Source: Adiantum capillus-veneris (taxonomy: Eukaryota > Streptophyta > Polypodiopsida > Polypodiales > Pteridaceae). From it: a stretch of 64,000 nt of DNA. The notes beneath the pieces were generated by a model. That model saw only the letters and a program-made list of their open reading frames with translations. It was not told the DNA's origin and made no database searches. Shown in pieces: positions 18,815 through 30,785 of the stretch (position 1 is its first letter; the number at the start of each line of letters is the position of its first letter). The stretch covers positions 424,312-488,311 of the forward strand of contig CM043945.1 of the NCBI GenBank assembly GCA_014529385.2. Direction: 5' to 3'. A program made the translations under genes and the position numbers.

Positions 18815-21593
18815 TATACAGGAGCTACAAAGCAGCTACAAGCGGGAAAAACAAAGAAAAACAAAAATTATATTACAAGGGCAGTGTCTTACATGATTTT
18901 GCAATTTTTTATGTTTGATTGCGGATATTGATAATATTTATGCCCTTATATACCTTGTTTTGCAACAAGAAGAGATCAAATGATGAATTTGGGTCTCTAG
19001 ATGTGTAAATATCACTAAATAAGAGTGTTTTTGGAGCTAAAAAGAGGAAAAAGTGGTAATCCAAGTCCAAAAATCACAAAGAAGTGTATATTCATATACA
19101 CAGGGTTACCAGCTATTTATCATGTATGTTTGGAATTTTTTGGCTTCAATTTGCTATTTTCCTTTTTTTTTTATGATTTTCTTAATAAAATAAAAGAAAA
19201 ATAAAAAAGCAGGTGAAATGAGATCGGAAAAAAGAAAAGAATAGACGGTGATGGTCCTAATGACAAGGGCAACCCATGGTAAAAATGGGATACAATTCTG
19301 AAAAAGTTGCGGAAAGCCCGAAATGACAGAATTTTGGCAAAGTGGACAGATTTCTCAGAAACAGGTCAAATGGAGTCCAAATTGAGGAATTTCAAATCCT
19401 AAAGTGCATTTCACGACGAGATAGGAGCACATGTCAAATTTGGTAACAAGTGATCCGGGAAGCCCGAAGTTAAGTATTTTTCACTTCACTATCAAGCTCA
19501 TTTCCACTATTACCTTCTTGGAGAGAGCAAAGAGCACACAGGAGCATCCGACCTTCTACCGCCTTCTACGACTGCTACGAGAGCTCAGAGGACACCAGAC
19601 ATGAGAGGTAGACTCGTTGCCATAAGCTTTTGATGCTTATCGTTAACTTTTGTCGCGAAAACTCACCAAAACCAAGAAACAAGAGCAGACGGGGAATGGG
19701 GAAGAACGCTAGGTAGGGGCACAACCGACTAACCAAACCTTGCAAGAACTTAGAGGTGGGTTACCCTAACATAGAGGATGAGTTTCTAGCACTCAAAGCT
19801 CGAGAAAGAACGACTGGAAAAACCCTAGGTCAACAGAGCCTGCAAGAGGCAAACAGAAAAAAAGTTGTCGGAACGACACAAAACTTCTCAGGAAGCTTAA
19901 CAACATTGAGGGCAATGCAACCATGGAGTATCTCCGGGTTTGGATCACCAAAAGTAGGTCGGAACAACCGATTCGACTGCGGACACACAAAGCGTCATTT
20001 TGGCATAACGGCTAAAATTGACGACCAAATGACATGAAACTTCACAAGCAGTTCCAATTATACATGGATGACTTATGTTTGCAAGCAAAACCCAAAAGAA
20101 AGCTGATTCACTTACCGATGGTGAAAAAGACGCTTTCGGGCAACCAAATGGATAAAGATGGAAAACGGAGAGCCAAAGTCAAGTCCAACCAACTGGATGG
20201 CTTCACAACATATCCAATGAGCTGGAAATGCAACTCTCAAGAAGAAAAGTTGAAGAAATTCAACTCCAAGGCAAAAAGACGACTTCGGAGACTGAAATGC
20301 CTATAAGGGGGCTTTTTAGCTAAACTGATGACTTTTTAAGTTGAAAACTAGTTAGCAGGGCTTAGGGCACTAGCACAAAGCATTCTTTGCACAAAAAGAC
20401 CAACATTTCAAGAAAAGACATCATACGCGTATGATGTCTCACAGCATGATTTTCACATCCATTTCAACATTTGAGTGCATAGCCTCATTCCACATGTTAA
20501 TCACATCCTATGAACCAAGTATCATGAGAATTGGAGTTAGAAAACCCAAGGAAAACCAAAAAGACGCAAATTAGGCCATAAAATTGATTTTTGGTCCTAA
20601 TTTTGTCAAAATAACTCCAAACTCATTGAAACTTTGTAGGATTGTTGATTAACACATCTACAAGCTATCTGGAACCAAAAAGCACCATTTTGACACAAAA
20701 GACATCATACGCGTATAATGTCTATTTGCACTTACAGAGCCAAAAATGCTCATTTGTCATCATACATCCATTATATATATCTAATACATGCTACATATGA
20801 AGTTTGGAACCATTTGGTCAAGTGGATCACCCCATTAGCCCAATTAAGAGAAAATCCTTCATACAAAGCCTATTTTTGTCCCAAATCCAACATATTCAAG
20901 TCCAAACCAAGATTTGAGTATAAACAGTCCTTCACTAGCACATGGAGAGTCCACAGAACCAATCCCATGAAAAATTGATGAAAAAGACATCATACGCGTA
21001 TGATGTCTCCAGAGCCATTTTTTTGCCCAAATTCTATCCAAACTTGATGAATCCACTGAATAAGCCTATCTAAAGCCAAAACCAAGCTTATAGAGAAAAT
21101 TGGTCCAAAAATGCACCAAATGACATCATACGCGTATGATGTCTCACTATGTGATTTTGGCATCTAAGGGCTTCAACCACCAAACAGAAGTGTTCTACAT
21201 GCCATTTGAAGGTGATCCACCAAGTTTTACCCAATTTGGATCATAAAATCCATTTCCCTTTCAAAATTTTGCCAAGAGCCTGAACTGGACTAAACTGGCC
21301 AAAACTTGACCAAATGGGATCCAAACTCAAATCCAAGCATATGACACTCATGTATACACTATCACCTACAAGCACAACCAATATGAAGTCATTCTGACAC
21401 AAAAGACATCATACGCGTATGATGTCTCAAGCATGTTTTTGAGCCCAGTTTGCATATTTTTTCACCTACATTGCATCCTTAGGCCCTGAATAGCTCATGT
21501 TTCAATTTTCAAGTCATTTGAATAGTTAAAAGCTTCATTTCGGCTTTCAGTACTAAAAAGACGCTAACTTCTGAAATTGGAGTTACAGGATCC
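18815..21593 (+). other. Non-coding first part of the tail, element 1
   Basis: No convincing gene. AT-rich, with several weak short frames. It includes a 20-bp copy of the RT active-site DNA at 20059-20078 and five palindromes at 20416-21427. A related sequence (AAGCTCATTT... followed by a GA-rich run) occurs in element 2 near 57740-57800, so the stretch is an inherited part of the family. Confidence 0.6.
20416..21427. repeat. Tail cluster of five 24-bp palindromes, element 1
   Basis: Copies at 20416-20439, 20700-20723, 20985-21008, 21121-21144 and 21404-21427, about 136-285 bp apart. All carry ATCATACGCGTAT(G/A)AT. Four have fully complementary arms across the inner 22 bp; the copy at 20700 has the ATAAT variant. 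They end just before the tail ORF, mirroring the leader cluster that ends just before gag. Confidence 0.95.
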
Positions 21594-24455
21594 ATGGATT
21601 CCGTGAAGTCATCGGCAACTAAGAGAAAAAGACCAACCATCAAGGATGCTCTTGCAGAGGCAGAACCTTTTGATATTCCAACAGAAACCCTCAAGCCAAC
21701 CAAGACTTGGGTGGAGGAAGCAGTACTAGAAAAAGAGGGAATAAAGATCTACCAGGGGACTTTCAGAGATCCTCAAGGGCAATCGATTGATGTACCTATG
21801 ATCCCACGAGAATTAGTGGATTATAGCAGATCAGAGAACATAAGCAGATACCTGGAAAAGGCTGACTTACACAGGTTCTTCACCTCGAGACCATCAGGTG
21901 TAGACACAAGAAGAGTGTATGAGTTGGCAACATCCATTCAGAAGGATGGGAAAGCCACGTTGACAGCCATGGATGGAGAAACAGTTGAAGTACAGATCAC
22001 TCCACAGCTCATTGCAGATGCATTGAAGCTGCACAACAAAGGGAGTTCTGTCAGAGAAAGAAGGGAGGCCATAGAGGTCTATGGATCAAAGAAACAAAAT
22101 ACAACCTACGGAGATATGGCAGATCAACGAGCGGCAACCCTTTGCCGATTATACAACCAGTTTTTCCATGTGTGCAGTAAAAGACCGCAGAAGTATACTA
22201 CACCACCCCATGCCATTGCGACAACCATCACATGGGCACTGAAGAGCAACGTGCCAAAGGAGGTGAATTATGCTCAATACATCCACGAGCAAGTAATCGC
22301 CATGCACAACCAGAAGCCAAGGTACATAGGAGGAGGAGAAATCCTAACAAGAATAGCTTATGAAGCTATTGGAGCTAGGGATCAAGGGCCACAGATTCCC
22401 TCCCAGAATGAGTGGCTTAGAGAAGCCGATGAGGAGGAAGAACAGTAAGAAGTATCCAAGAGGGCGTCCACAAGAGCACGCCGAAAACTAGAAATAGTTT
22501 CAGAACCTGAAGAGGCTGTGGACGAGCCGCTCAAGAAGAAAGTGAAGAAGAAGGCCAATCCCAAGCAAACCAAAAGTCAAAAAGCCGCAAGAATGGAAAG
22601 GCTGGTAGAGCAGTTTAGAGCGGAAAGAGCTCTAAAGGGGGATTTTGAAGAAATGTGGGTGCCAAACCCCACTAAAGTCGGAACCAGCTCAGCCAGGCCA
22701 CATGTTGATCAATATGATCAATATATTAGAGCTTATGAGGAGTCGGAGGCCATACTGGAGCAGCAACCTGTCGAGCCTTATACTGAAGAGGAAGTACAGC
22801 TTTTAAAAGCTGAGCTGCAAAAGGACGACAAGGGGAAGAAAAAAATAGATGAGTCTACTGAACCTAAAGAGACAGTAAGGCAAGCAAACAAAGGGAAAGC
22901 CAAGATGACTGAAGACAATCAGCCCTCTTTTACTGTTGTACCAAGCCTGAAGAAGATGGAAATTATTGTGGAGGAAACCACAATAGAAATAGAAACAGAA
23001 ATTATGGAAAAGCCGGAGGCCGGGACCAAGGAAACGGAGATAGATCCAGTTCAGCAAAAGAAAGATGATTATGAGGATCTGGTAGCGATCGGATACAGTG
23101 AAGAAGAGGCCCTGGAGGCAGTTTATGGGATATCCCTACGGAAACAAGATGATCGGAAAGGGACGAAGGAAAAGACAAAGGGTACAATGGAGAGTGAAGA
23201 AAAAATGGTCGAGCCGAAGCCATTGGAGGTGGTGGCAGAAAGAGCTGTCAAGTTGACAGATGAAGATGAAAAAGACATGCACATGGTGCATGAATTGCTC
23301 AGCAAGATTAAAGAAAGATCCAGAGCAAAGGAAGTAGCACTTGAGACAGCAAAACAAAAGGAAGCAGAGTTGCAGAAGAAGTTAGAGAATGCTATGACTG
23401 AATCTGAAAGTCATAAAGCATCACTCTACGACGCAGAAAACGAGAGGGACGGCTTGATACTCCAACTAGCCGAAGCTTCAAGAGAGGTAACAAGCTCACA
23501 GGAAGCAAAGGAGCGAATAGAAGATGAGCTGGAGGCAGCCAAGGATGAGCTCATTGAGCTAAGGGAAAGAGTCGAACTTCAAGAAAGGACAATCATGAGA
23601 CTCAGGACCACCCCTAGAGCTAGCAGAGCAGGAACAGAACAAGAGGGAGCCCTCGTACCAGCTCTGGAAGATCAGGTCAGAAGTCTGCAAAGAGAGCTGA
23701 GGTTAGAGCAAGTGCAAAGGTTGCACATGGCGGAGGGATCATTGGCTGCAGAGGAGAGGCTCACATCAGAAAACCAAACACTAAAGACAGAAAATGACGC
23801 CCTCCGCAAACAGATCCAAGACCTCCAAGAGCAACAAAGAAGAGAAACAGAGCCACCACAAGAAGAAGCAGGGGGAGCAGCCATAGAGCTACCAGAAACT
23901 GGAGAGGCAACCACAATCGAAGATCCAGCCCCAGTTCAAGAAGTGGCCTCGACTTCAGGAATCTCTGAAGGAGAAGAACAAAGGCTCCAGGACCAAATAG
24001 AAAAGTCAACAGAGGAAAGTGCCAAGGCGGAAATGGAATGGGAAAGGAGACTCCTCATCTCCATTAGACTTCAAGGTTTAGACACAAAAGTGCTCCACGA
24101 AGAGTGGATGCAACCCAGCCTGCCTTTCCCTCTGATGAAATTTGAAGTGATAAAGACGAAAAAGAGAATAGAGGAGGAGCAGTATGTCGCTCTTTACGAA
24201 GGCGACATCACAAAGGATGAACAATCAAAGAAGATTGTAGATTCTCAACCTAGATGGAGGAAAGGTTGGCTGAACAAATACCCAGCCTACCTCATCTACT
24301 TGGTAGAGGCTCCAAAGAGATTCGGGAGGATGCAACCTTCTGCCCGGTGCCAAGAGTCAGAAGCTGGAAAGAGCATGGCAGGATTGCAGAAAAGAAGCCA
24401 AATTGGCTTAATTATCCAGGATGCCAGGACCAAAGGAAGGAGAGAGAATAGGTAA
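21594..24455 (+). CDS. Tail ORF of element 1: plant-transposon-protein-like domain plus long coiled coil, one in-frame stop
   Basis: The frame is open from ATG 21594 to 24455 except for a single TAA at 22446-22448. About 954 codons in all. The first ~285 residues (DVPMIPRELVDYSR ... VQITPQLIADALKL ... TTPPHAIATTITWALK) are globular and resemble, in pattern only, the 'putative plant transposon protein' domain found in ORFs of plant retroelements. Next comes an acidic/basic linker. Residues ~555-750 show a strong heptad-like coiled coil (KERIEDELEAAKDELIELRERVELQE). Element 2 preserves a degraded homologue of the globular part (59560-60180), so the ORF is vertically inherited in the family. It is sense-oriented and lies between the palindrome cluster and the 3' LTR. 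Function unknown; structural or Env-position accessory roles are possible. The TAA may be a recent mutation. Confidence 0.7.
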
Positions 24456-24849
24456 AGCCTACATGGTGAAAACCCTAACGGGCACCATCAAACTCTTTAC
24501 TGGCTCTCCTGACCTTTCGTGTCAGATGCTAAAGAAAATCTGCCGGACTTTCTTAGCATGCATTGAAGTGTTCGCGCCAGACAAAGCCACGACCTCGAGT
24601 CTACTATCGACGGCCGACACAGTGACGGATATGATGTATGATCTTTCATTGCAGCCATCACCAAAGGTGTTACATCTCTTATACCAAAGAATTATGTTTT
24701 TGCCTAGCTTCCACATGCAAACATTCGAAGAAGCTTTCTACACCGGCTTTTTCACTCACGAAAGCAAAATATTCGGCCCAACCTTGACCATCGGCAACCT
24801 ACGCTACGAATCACATTTGCAGATGCTCAAGATGACAGGACTCTATTGA
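24421..24849 (+). CDS. C-terminal continuation of the element 1 tail ORF in another frame
   Basis: 142 codons ending TGA at 24847, in a different frame from the coiled-coil ORF it overlaps (24421-24455). The sequence is hydrophobic-helical (KLFTGSPDLSCQMLKKICRT, LLYQRIMFLPSFHMQTFEEA) and unlike the coiled coil. The most likely reading is one tail protein of about 1,090 residues broken by a frameshift near 24300-24450. The ORF stops about 40 bp before the PPT. I do not recognise the family. Confidence 0.5.
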   Translation: MPGPKEGERIGKAYMVKTLTGTIKLFTGSPDLSCQMLKKICRTFLACIEVFAPDKATTSSLLSTADTVTDMMYDLSLQPSPKVLHLLYQRIMFLPSFHMQTFEEAFYTGFFTHESKIFGPTLTIGNLRYESHLQMLKMTGLY

Positions 24850-24886
24850 TCAAGCCTCAAAGTCATGTCAGGGACGACATGAACGC

Positions 24887-24898
24887 GGAGGGGGGGAG
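24887..24898 (+). other. 3' polypurine tract of element 1
   Basis: GGAGGGGGGGAG abuts the 3' LTR. This is the plus-strand primer for reverse transcription. The preceding GACGACATGAACGCGG is shared with element 3, so the region is conserved beyond the purines. Confidence 0.9.
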
Positions 24899-25833
24899 TG
24901 TTGAGCCAGCAGAGGACAACACCCGCATTTTTGCTCACACCCATCATTATGTAACCATTGATTGTAATAAATGTCTTTCCGACATTAATTTTGATTTGAG
25001 CCATTCATTAAGTAACGGGACTCAATTGAGTTTCCAGCTTGTAATCCCGACGTAATTTCACCTGCTGATGTAAATAATTAGAGATGTTTTCACCTCCAAG
25101 GCTGAGGTATATAAGCCAAAGTTTTGTAACCTAAGGGAGATTCAATTATTAATCAAAGTGAGTTTTTGAGCGTCGTGACTGTGTCTGAGAGAGAGAGAGA
25201 GAGAGAGTCTTATCTCCTTGCTACGCGAGCTACGGGGCTGCCATTGGAGAAGCGACACCGCCATTGTGTTAGCAACGGTGAGAGCTACGCACAGATACCA
25301 AGAGTGCGCGCTATCGGCTTCTACGTGTGGTAAGTTCCTACGAGCTTCGGTGTGAGTTTTCTTCCAACTCGTGTGTCGGAATAGAGTGTGCAGCATATCT
25401 ATAGAACCACGACGAGTAGAGCTACACATTCGTACCATCGGGGTCAAGTTTCGGTCACCTGTATTTTTCGGCCTGTCTTCATACGCGTTTACCGCACGGA
25501 GTGGTTATAGGTTGATTTTGCAGTTCAAGTATTTAGGGTGTTGTTCTTACCTAGTGTATAGACTTCCCCTTGAGTTTGAGATCGATTCGATGATTCTAGA
25601 TCCTGTTTCGTATAGCATTCGTTCGTAGTACGGATTTCAGTCACTTGCGTGTTTTAGAACTTAGATTTGATTTCCTTAGTAGTGATTGTCATTAGAAGGT
25701 CGAGTAGGTGATTTGACACCCACCTAGTTGTTTCCATGCGCCTGCGGGTCAAGCTTCATCCTCGTCTGACAAATTCTGTTGTTGGTTGAGTTCTCGCTAT
25801 TTAGCTTCCGCTAGCGGCGTAACCGCCTTAACA
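24899..25833 (+). repeat. 3' LTR of element 1
   Basis: A 935-bp copy of 6813-7743, with TATA box at 25107-25115 and palindrome half-site at 25479-25488. Differences from the 5' LTR are few, and several are 1-bp indels in homopolymers. Target-site copy CATAC follows at 25834-25838. Confidence 0.95.
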
Positions 25834-25838
25834 CATAC

Positions 25839-28800
25839 CCACTTGTAACCTAACTAATGAGTAATTATATAGATCTAAGCAAGTATATATAATGAGTCTT
25901 CAAACTAATAATCCAAGGGAAGAGAGTAGCAAGGTCCACTACTTGTCCAAGCTCAGCTCTAGACAACATAGAAAGATGCTAGTTCTACTAATTGTCTAAT
26001 TATAGGCATGGAGAAATGATAGAAGGTTGACCACTTGTCCAACCTATCATCTCTAGTAAGATGGGAGGTTTTGCCTTAAGATTCACCATGTAACCAACCT
26101 ATACATCATTGTATTATGAAGAGTAAAAAAGCAAAGCTCCACACTTGTCCAAGCTATTTCTAAAATCCACATGGAGATAAGCAAGCTCCACCATTTGTCG
26201 AATCTCTCTTCCATTAAAACATGAAAAAACTCATCTATGTTGTACAGGGGGACTTTTTTCCAAGGTCCACCACTTGTCCAAGCTAGGATCCCTAGTAGCA
26301 CGAGTGGTTTGGTCTCAAGATACACCACTTGTACACTCTATGTCATTATATTAAGAAGAACTATGTATTAAGGTCCACCACTTGTCCAACTTATAAGGTT
26401 ATATCTTAAATGGTATCCTTTCTCACCACTTGAAATGCCCATGATATGTTTTACACGGGGTTTCATTCCAAGGTCCACCACTTGTCCAAGCTAACTCTAT
26501 TCAAACATAGAGAGAAGCAAAGGTCCACCACTTGTCCAAGCTAACTCTATTCAAACATAGAGAGAAGCAAAGTTCACCACTTGTCAAAGCTAGGCTCCGT
26601 TGAAATGGAGAGAAGTAACCTCCATCATTTTTCCAAGATAGGTGCCATTCAAACATGGAAAGAATCAAGATCTACCATGTCTCCGAGATTCTAGGCCCAT
26701 TGAAACACCCTAAAACCATGATATTTTGTACATGGGGTGTTTACATTCAAGGTCTACCACTTCTCTAACGTATATACCTAGTAGCATGAGTGATTTGGTC
26801 TTAAGATTCACCACTTATCCACTCTATGTCATATATTAAGAATAACTGGGTGTTAAGGTCCACCACTTGTCCAACCTATAAGGGTATATCTTAAATGGTA
26901 TCCTTCACCACTTGTCAAGGTCCATCACCACTTTTCCAACCTATAAGGTTATATCTTGAATGATATTTTTCCTCATCACTTGTAATGTCCATGCTATGTT
27001 TTACAAAGGGGTTTTGTTCCAAGACCCCCACTTGTCCAAGCTAACTCCATTAAAACATAGAGAGAAGCAAAGGTCCACCACTTGTCCAAGATAGGCTCCA
27101 TTGAAACATGGAGAGAAGGATGATCCACCATTTCTCCAAGATAGGTTCCATTGAAACATTGAGAGAAGCAATCTCCACCATGTCTCCAAGCTAGGCTCCA
27201 TTGAAATACCCTAAACCCATAATTTTGTACATGAGGGGTTTACATTCAAGGTCCACCACTTGTCCAACCTATTATCCCTAGTAGCAAGAGTGGTTTGGTC
27301 TCAAGATTCACCACTTGTACACTCTATGCCATTATATTAAGAAGAAATATGTGTTAAAGTCCACCACTTGTCCAGCCTATAAGGTTATATTTTAAATAGT
27401 ATCCTTTCTCACCACTTGAAATGCCCATGATATGTTTTACATGGGGGTTTCATTCCAAGGTCCACCACTTGTCCAAGCTAACTCTATTAAAACATATAGA
27501 GAAGAAAGGTCCACCACTTGTCCAAGCTAGGCTCATTGAAACATGGAGAGAAGGAACCTCCACTGTTTCTCCTAGATAGGCTCCATTGAAACATGGAGAG
27601 AAATAAGCTCCACCATGTCTCCAAGTTGCTAGGCTCCATTGAAATACCCAATACCCATAATTTTTTGTACATGGGGGTTTTACATTCAAGGTTCACCACT
27701 TGTCCAACCTATTATCCCTAGTAGGTTTGGTCTCATGATTCACCACTTGTCCACTCTATGTCTTTATTATATTAAGAGGACTTAGGTGTTAAGGTCCACC
27801 ACTTGTCCAACCTATAATGTTATAGCTTGAATGGTATTTTTTCTCACCACTTGTAATGCCCATGACATGATTTACATGGGGGTTTTGTTCCAAGGTACAC
27901 CACTTGTCCAAGATAAATCTATTGAAACATAGAGAGAAACAAAGGTCCACCACTTTTCCAAGCTAGGCTGCATTGAAACATGGACCTTAATACCAAATTA
28001 TTTCTAGTAGCATGAGTGATATTTTGTACATGGGGCGTTTACATTCAAGGTCCACCACTTGTCCACCTATTTCCCTAGTAGGTTTGGTCCAAATTCACCA
28101 CTTATCCACTCTATGTCATTATATTAAGAATAATTGGGTGTTAAGGTCCACCACTTTGTCCAACCTATAAGGTTATATATTGAATGGTATTTTTTCTCAC
28201 CACTTGTAATGCCCATGATATGTTTTACATGGGATTTTTGTTCCAAGGTCCACCACTTTTCAAGATAACCCTATTTAAACATAGAGAGAAACAAAGGTCC
28301 ACCACTTGTCCAAGCTAGGCTCCATTGAAACATGGAGAGAATGATGCTGCACCATTTATCCAAGATAGGCTGCATTGAAACATGGAGAGAAGCTAGCAGG
28401 CTCAATGTTTCCAAGCTAGGCTCCATTGAAACACTCTAGGGGGTTTTATTTCAAGGCCCACCACTTGTTTAACCTATTATCCAGTAGCATGAGTGGTTTG
28501 GTTTCAAGATTCACCACTTGTACACTCTATGTCATTATATTGTGTTAAGGTCCACCACTTGTCCACCTATAAGGTTATATCTTAAATGGTATCCTTTCTC
28601 GCCACTTGAAATGCCCATGATATGTTTTACATGGGAGTTTCATTCCAAGATCCACCACTTGTCCAAGCTAACCATATTCAAACATAGAGAGAAACAAAGG
28701 TCCACGACTTGTCCAAGCTAGGCTCCATTGAAACATGGAGAGAAGAAACCTTCACCGTTTCTCCTAGATAGGCTCCATTAAAACATGGAGAGAAGTAAGT

Positions 28801-29765
28801 TCCACCATGTCTCCAAGATGATAGGATCCATTGAAATACGCAAAACGCATGATATTTTGTACATGGGTGATTTACATTCAAGGTCAACCATTTCTCCAAC
28901 CTATTATCCCTAGTAGGTTTGGTCTCACAATTCACCACTTTTCCACTATATGTCATTATAATAAGAGGAATTGGGTGCTAAGGTCCACCACTTGTCCAGC
29001 CTATAAGGTTATACCTTGAATGGTATTTTTTCTCACCACTTGTAATGCCCATGACATGCTTTACATGGGGGTTTTGTTCCAAGGTTCACCACTTGTCCAA
29101 GCAAATTCTATTGAAACATAGAGAGAAACAAAGGTCCACCACTTTTCCAAGCTAGGCTCCATTGAAACATGGACCTTAATACCAAATTATTCCTAGTAGC
29201 ATGAGTAATATTTTGTACATGGGGGGTTTGCATTCAGGTCCACCACTTGTCCAACGTACTTTTCCTAGTAGGTTTGGTCGCAAGATTCACCACTTGTCCA
29301 CTCTATGTCATTATATTAATAATAATTGGGTGTTAAGGTCCACCACTTTTCCAACCTATAGGTTATATATTGAATGGTATTTTTTCTCACCACTTGTAAT
29401 GTCCATGATATGTTTTACATGGGGATTTTGTTCCAAGGTCCACCACTTGTCCAAGCTAAATCTGTTCAAACATAGAGAGAAACAAACGTGCACCACTTGT
29501 CCAAGGTAGGCTCCATTGAAACATGGAGAGAATGATGCTCCACCATTTATCCAAGATAGACTCCATTGAAACATGGAGAGAAAGTAAGCTCCACCATGTT
29601 TTCCAAGATGCTAGAGTCCATTGAAATACCCAAAACCCTGATACTTTGTACATGGGGGGTTTACATTCAAGGTCCACCACTTGTCCAACCTATTATCCCT
29701 AGTAGCATGAGTGGCTTGGTCTCAGGATTCACCACTTGTCCACTCTATATCATTATTTAAGAAAA
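25839..29765 (-). repeat. Satellite array B, inverted relative to array A
   Basis: Dozens of AAGGTCCACCACTTGTCCAA motifs, the reverse complement of array A. The landmark TTATCCCTAGTAG recurs near 27281, 27713, 28071, 28471, 28903, 29253 and 29690, so long (about 432-437) and short (about 350-358) units alternate, with one of about 400. The first ~170 bp repeat the lead-in of array A (2680-2850), inverted. Near 29790 the motif switches back to plus orientation (GCTTGGATAAGTGGTAGACC). Confidence 0.9.
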
Positions 29766-30106
29766 ATTGGGTTTCCATATCTAAATGGATCTTTGCTTGG
29801 ATAAGTGGTAGACCTTGAGACCTAAATACCCATTCTACACTAGAGCATTGGTTAAGCCTATACACTTCAAGCATACCTTTAACAACAAGTATTAGTTATT
29901 AGTTGACTTAAGTCTAGTTGAACTCCATGGTATTGAGACTAAGAGAGAGTGTAGCATAAAAAAGAGTCAGGATTTAATTTGACTTTCTTTCTATTAATGA
30001 GTAGATCATAGATGGATTTTGGTATCTAATAAAACCTTAGGGTAGACAATGTAAAACTCATGTCTATTGTTGTGTTTGCATTAAGTGTTCTTGTTCTTTA
30101 TTTCAG
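29766..30106. other. Spacer upstream of the FCP1-like exon
   Basis: One plus-strand degenerate satellite motif at about 29790-29815, then AT-rich sequence ending in a polypyrimidine tract and TTTATTTCAG (to 30106), a good splice acceptor. No other gene is seen. Confidence 0.5.
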
Positions 30107-30785
30107 AACCATTACAGAAAAATGGATTGGCTATATGCTGGCATAAATTGAAGAAAACTATTGAATTACCCATCCAACCTCCTCCAAGACCTTGTCCAAG
30201 GAATGAATCACCTCCTTATCACCTACCACTTGCTTTCAAGGACATCAAAAGAGTACTTATCTTGGATCTAGAGGGGTTACTTCTCAAGACAGTTGAAATG
30301 AAACATGGAGATTCTATGCCATCTTGGCTCAACACATGCGACTTGTGGAGGACAAAGATGAAGTTTATCATGTGGTGCGACCAGACGCACAAAGTTTTTT
30401 GGATTTTTGTGCTGAATACTTTGAGCTATGGATATGGAGTTGCTATAACTTAACAAGGGTGCAACGCATCACACAAAAGTGTTTTCTTGAGCAGTATACC
30501 AAGTTCAAGGTGTTTATGAGTAACAAAAATTGCCAAAATCCAAATATCATGTTAGGATTTACAAGGGTTTATCACAAAAATCTGAGTGATATTTGGAAGA
30601 TATTTGAGGATTTGGATGCAAACAATACCTTAATTTTTGATGACACTCCATATAGGGTGATGTGGAACATGCAGGGACATATCTTATATTCCAAAGATGT
30701 GGAGGCAAACTTCCGAGCAACTTCAAAACTTCTTGCAGAGAACCATAATTCCATGGTTGGTAGGATGGTTGTATACAAGAGATAA
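30107..30785 (+). pseudogene. FCP1/NIF-type HAD phosphatase-like exon, frameshifted
   Basis: After the acceptor at 30106 the frame reads KRVLILDLEGLL (about 30250), the place of the DxDx(T/V) nucleophile motif of FCP1-homology phosphatases; here it is D-x-E. A frameshift at about 30310-30325 moves to the frame with VVRPDAQSFLDFCAEYFELWIWS (the RP-x-FL..., motif II region) and then NTLIFDDTPYRVMWN (the DD motif III). The order and spacing fit the SCP/FCP1 fold, which acts on phosphoproteins such as the RNA polymerase II tail. The TAA is at 30783. The altered nucleophile motif and the frameshift suggest a dead copy. Any upstream exon is not visible next to array B. Confidence 0.7.

Larger units (their letters stand above)
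6813..25833 (+). mobile_element. Element 1: full-length 19.0-kb Ty3/gypsy (non-chromovirus, Athila/Tat-like) retrotransposon
   Basis: The element has two LTRs (6813-7743 and 24899-25833, TG...CA), a tRNA-Asp PBS, gag-protease, RT-RNase H-integrase, a second protease, a W-x-P-K region, a long tail with an extra ORF, and a 3' PPT. The flanking 5 bp are CATAG and CATAC, an imperfect target duplication (4 of 5). By eye the LTRs differ by about six substitutions plus several 1-bp indels, which indicates a recent insertion. The tRNA-Asp primer, the large gag ORF and the lack of a chromodomain point to the plant Athila/Tat branch. RT motifs alone do not let me place it in a named lineage. It sits between satellite arrays of opposite orientation. 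Confidence 0.95.

Noticed and set aside
18815-21593. Short ORFs at 19756-20037, 20034-20306 and 20718-20978 in the element 1 tail
   Set aside because: They overlap palindromes or AT-rich DNA, have no recognisable domain, and are not preserved in element 2.
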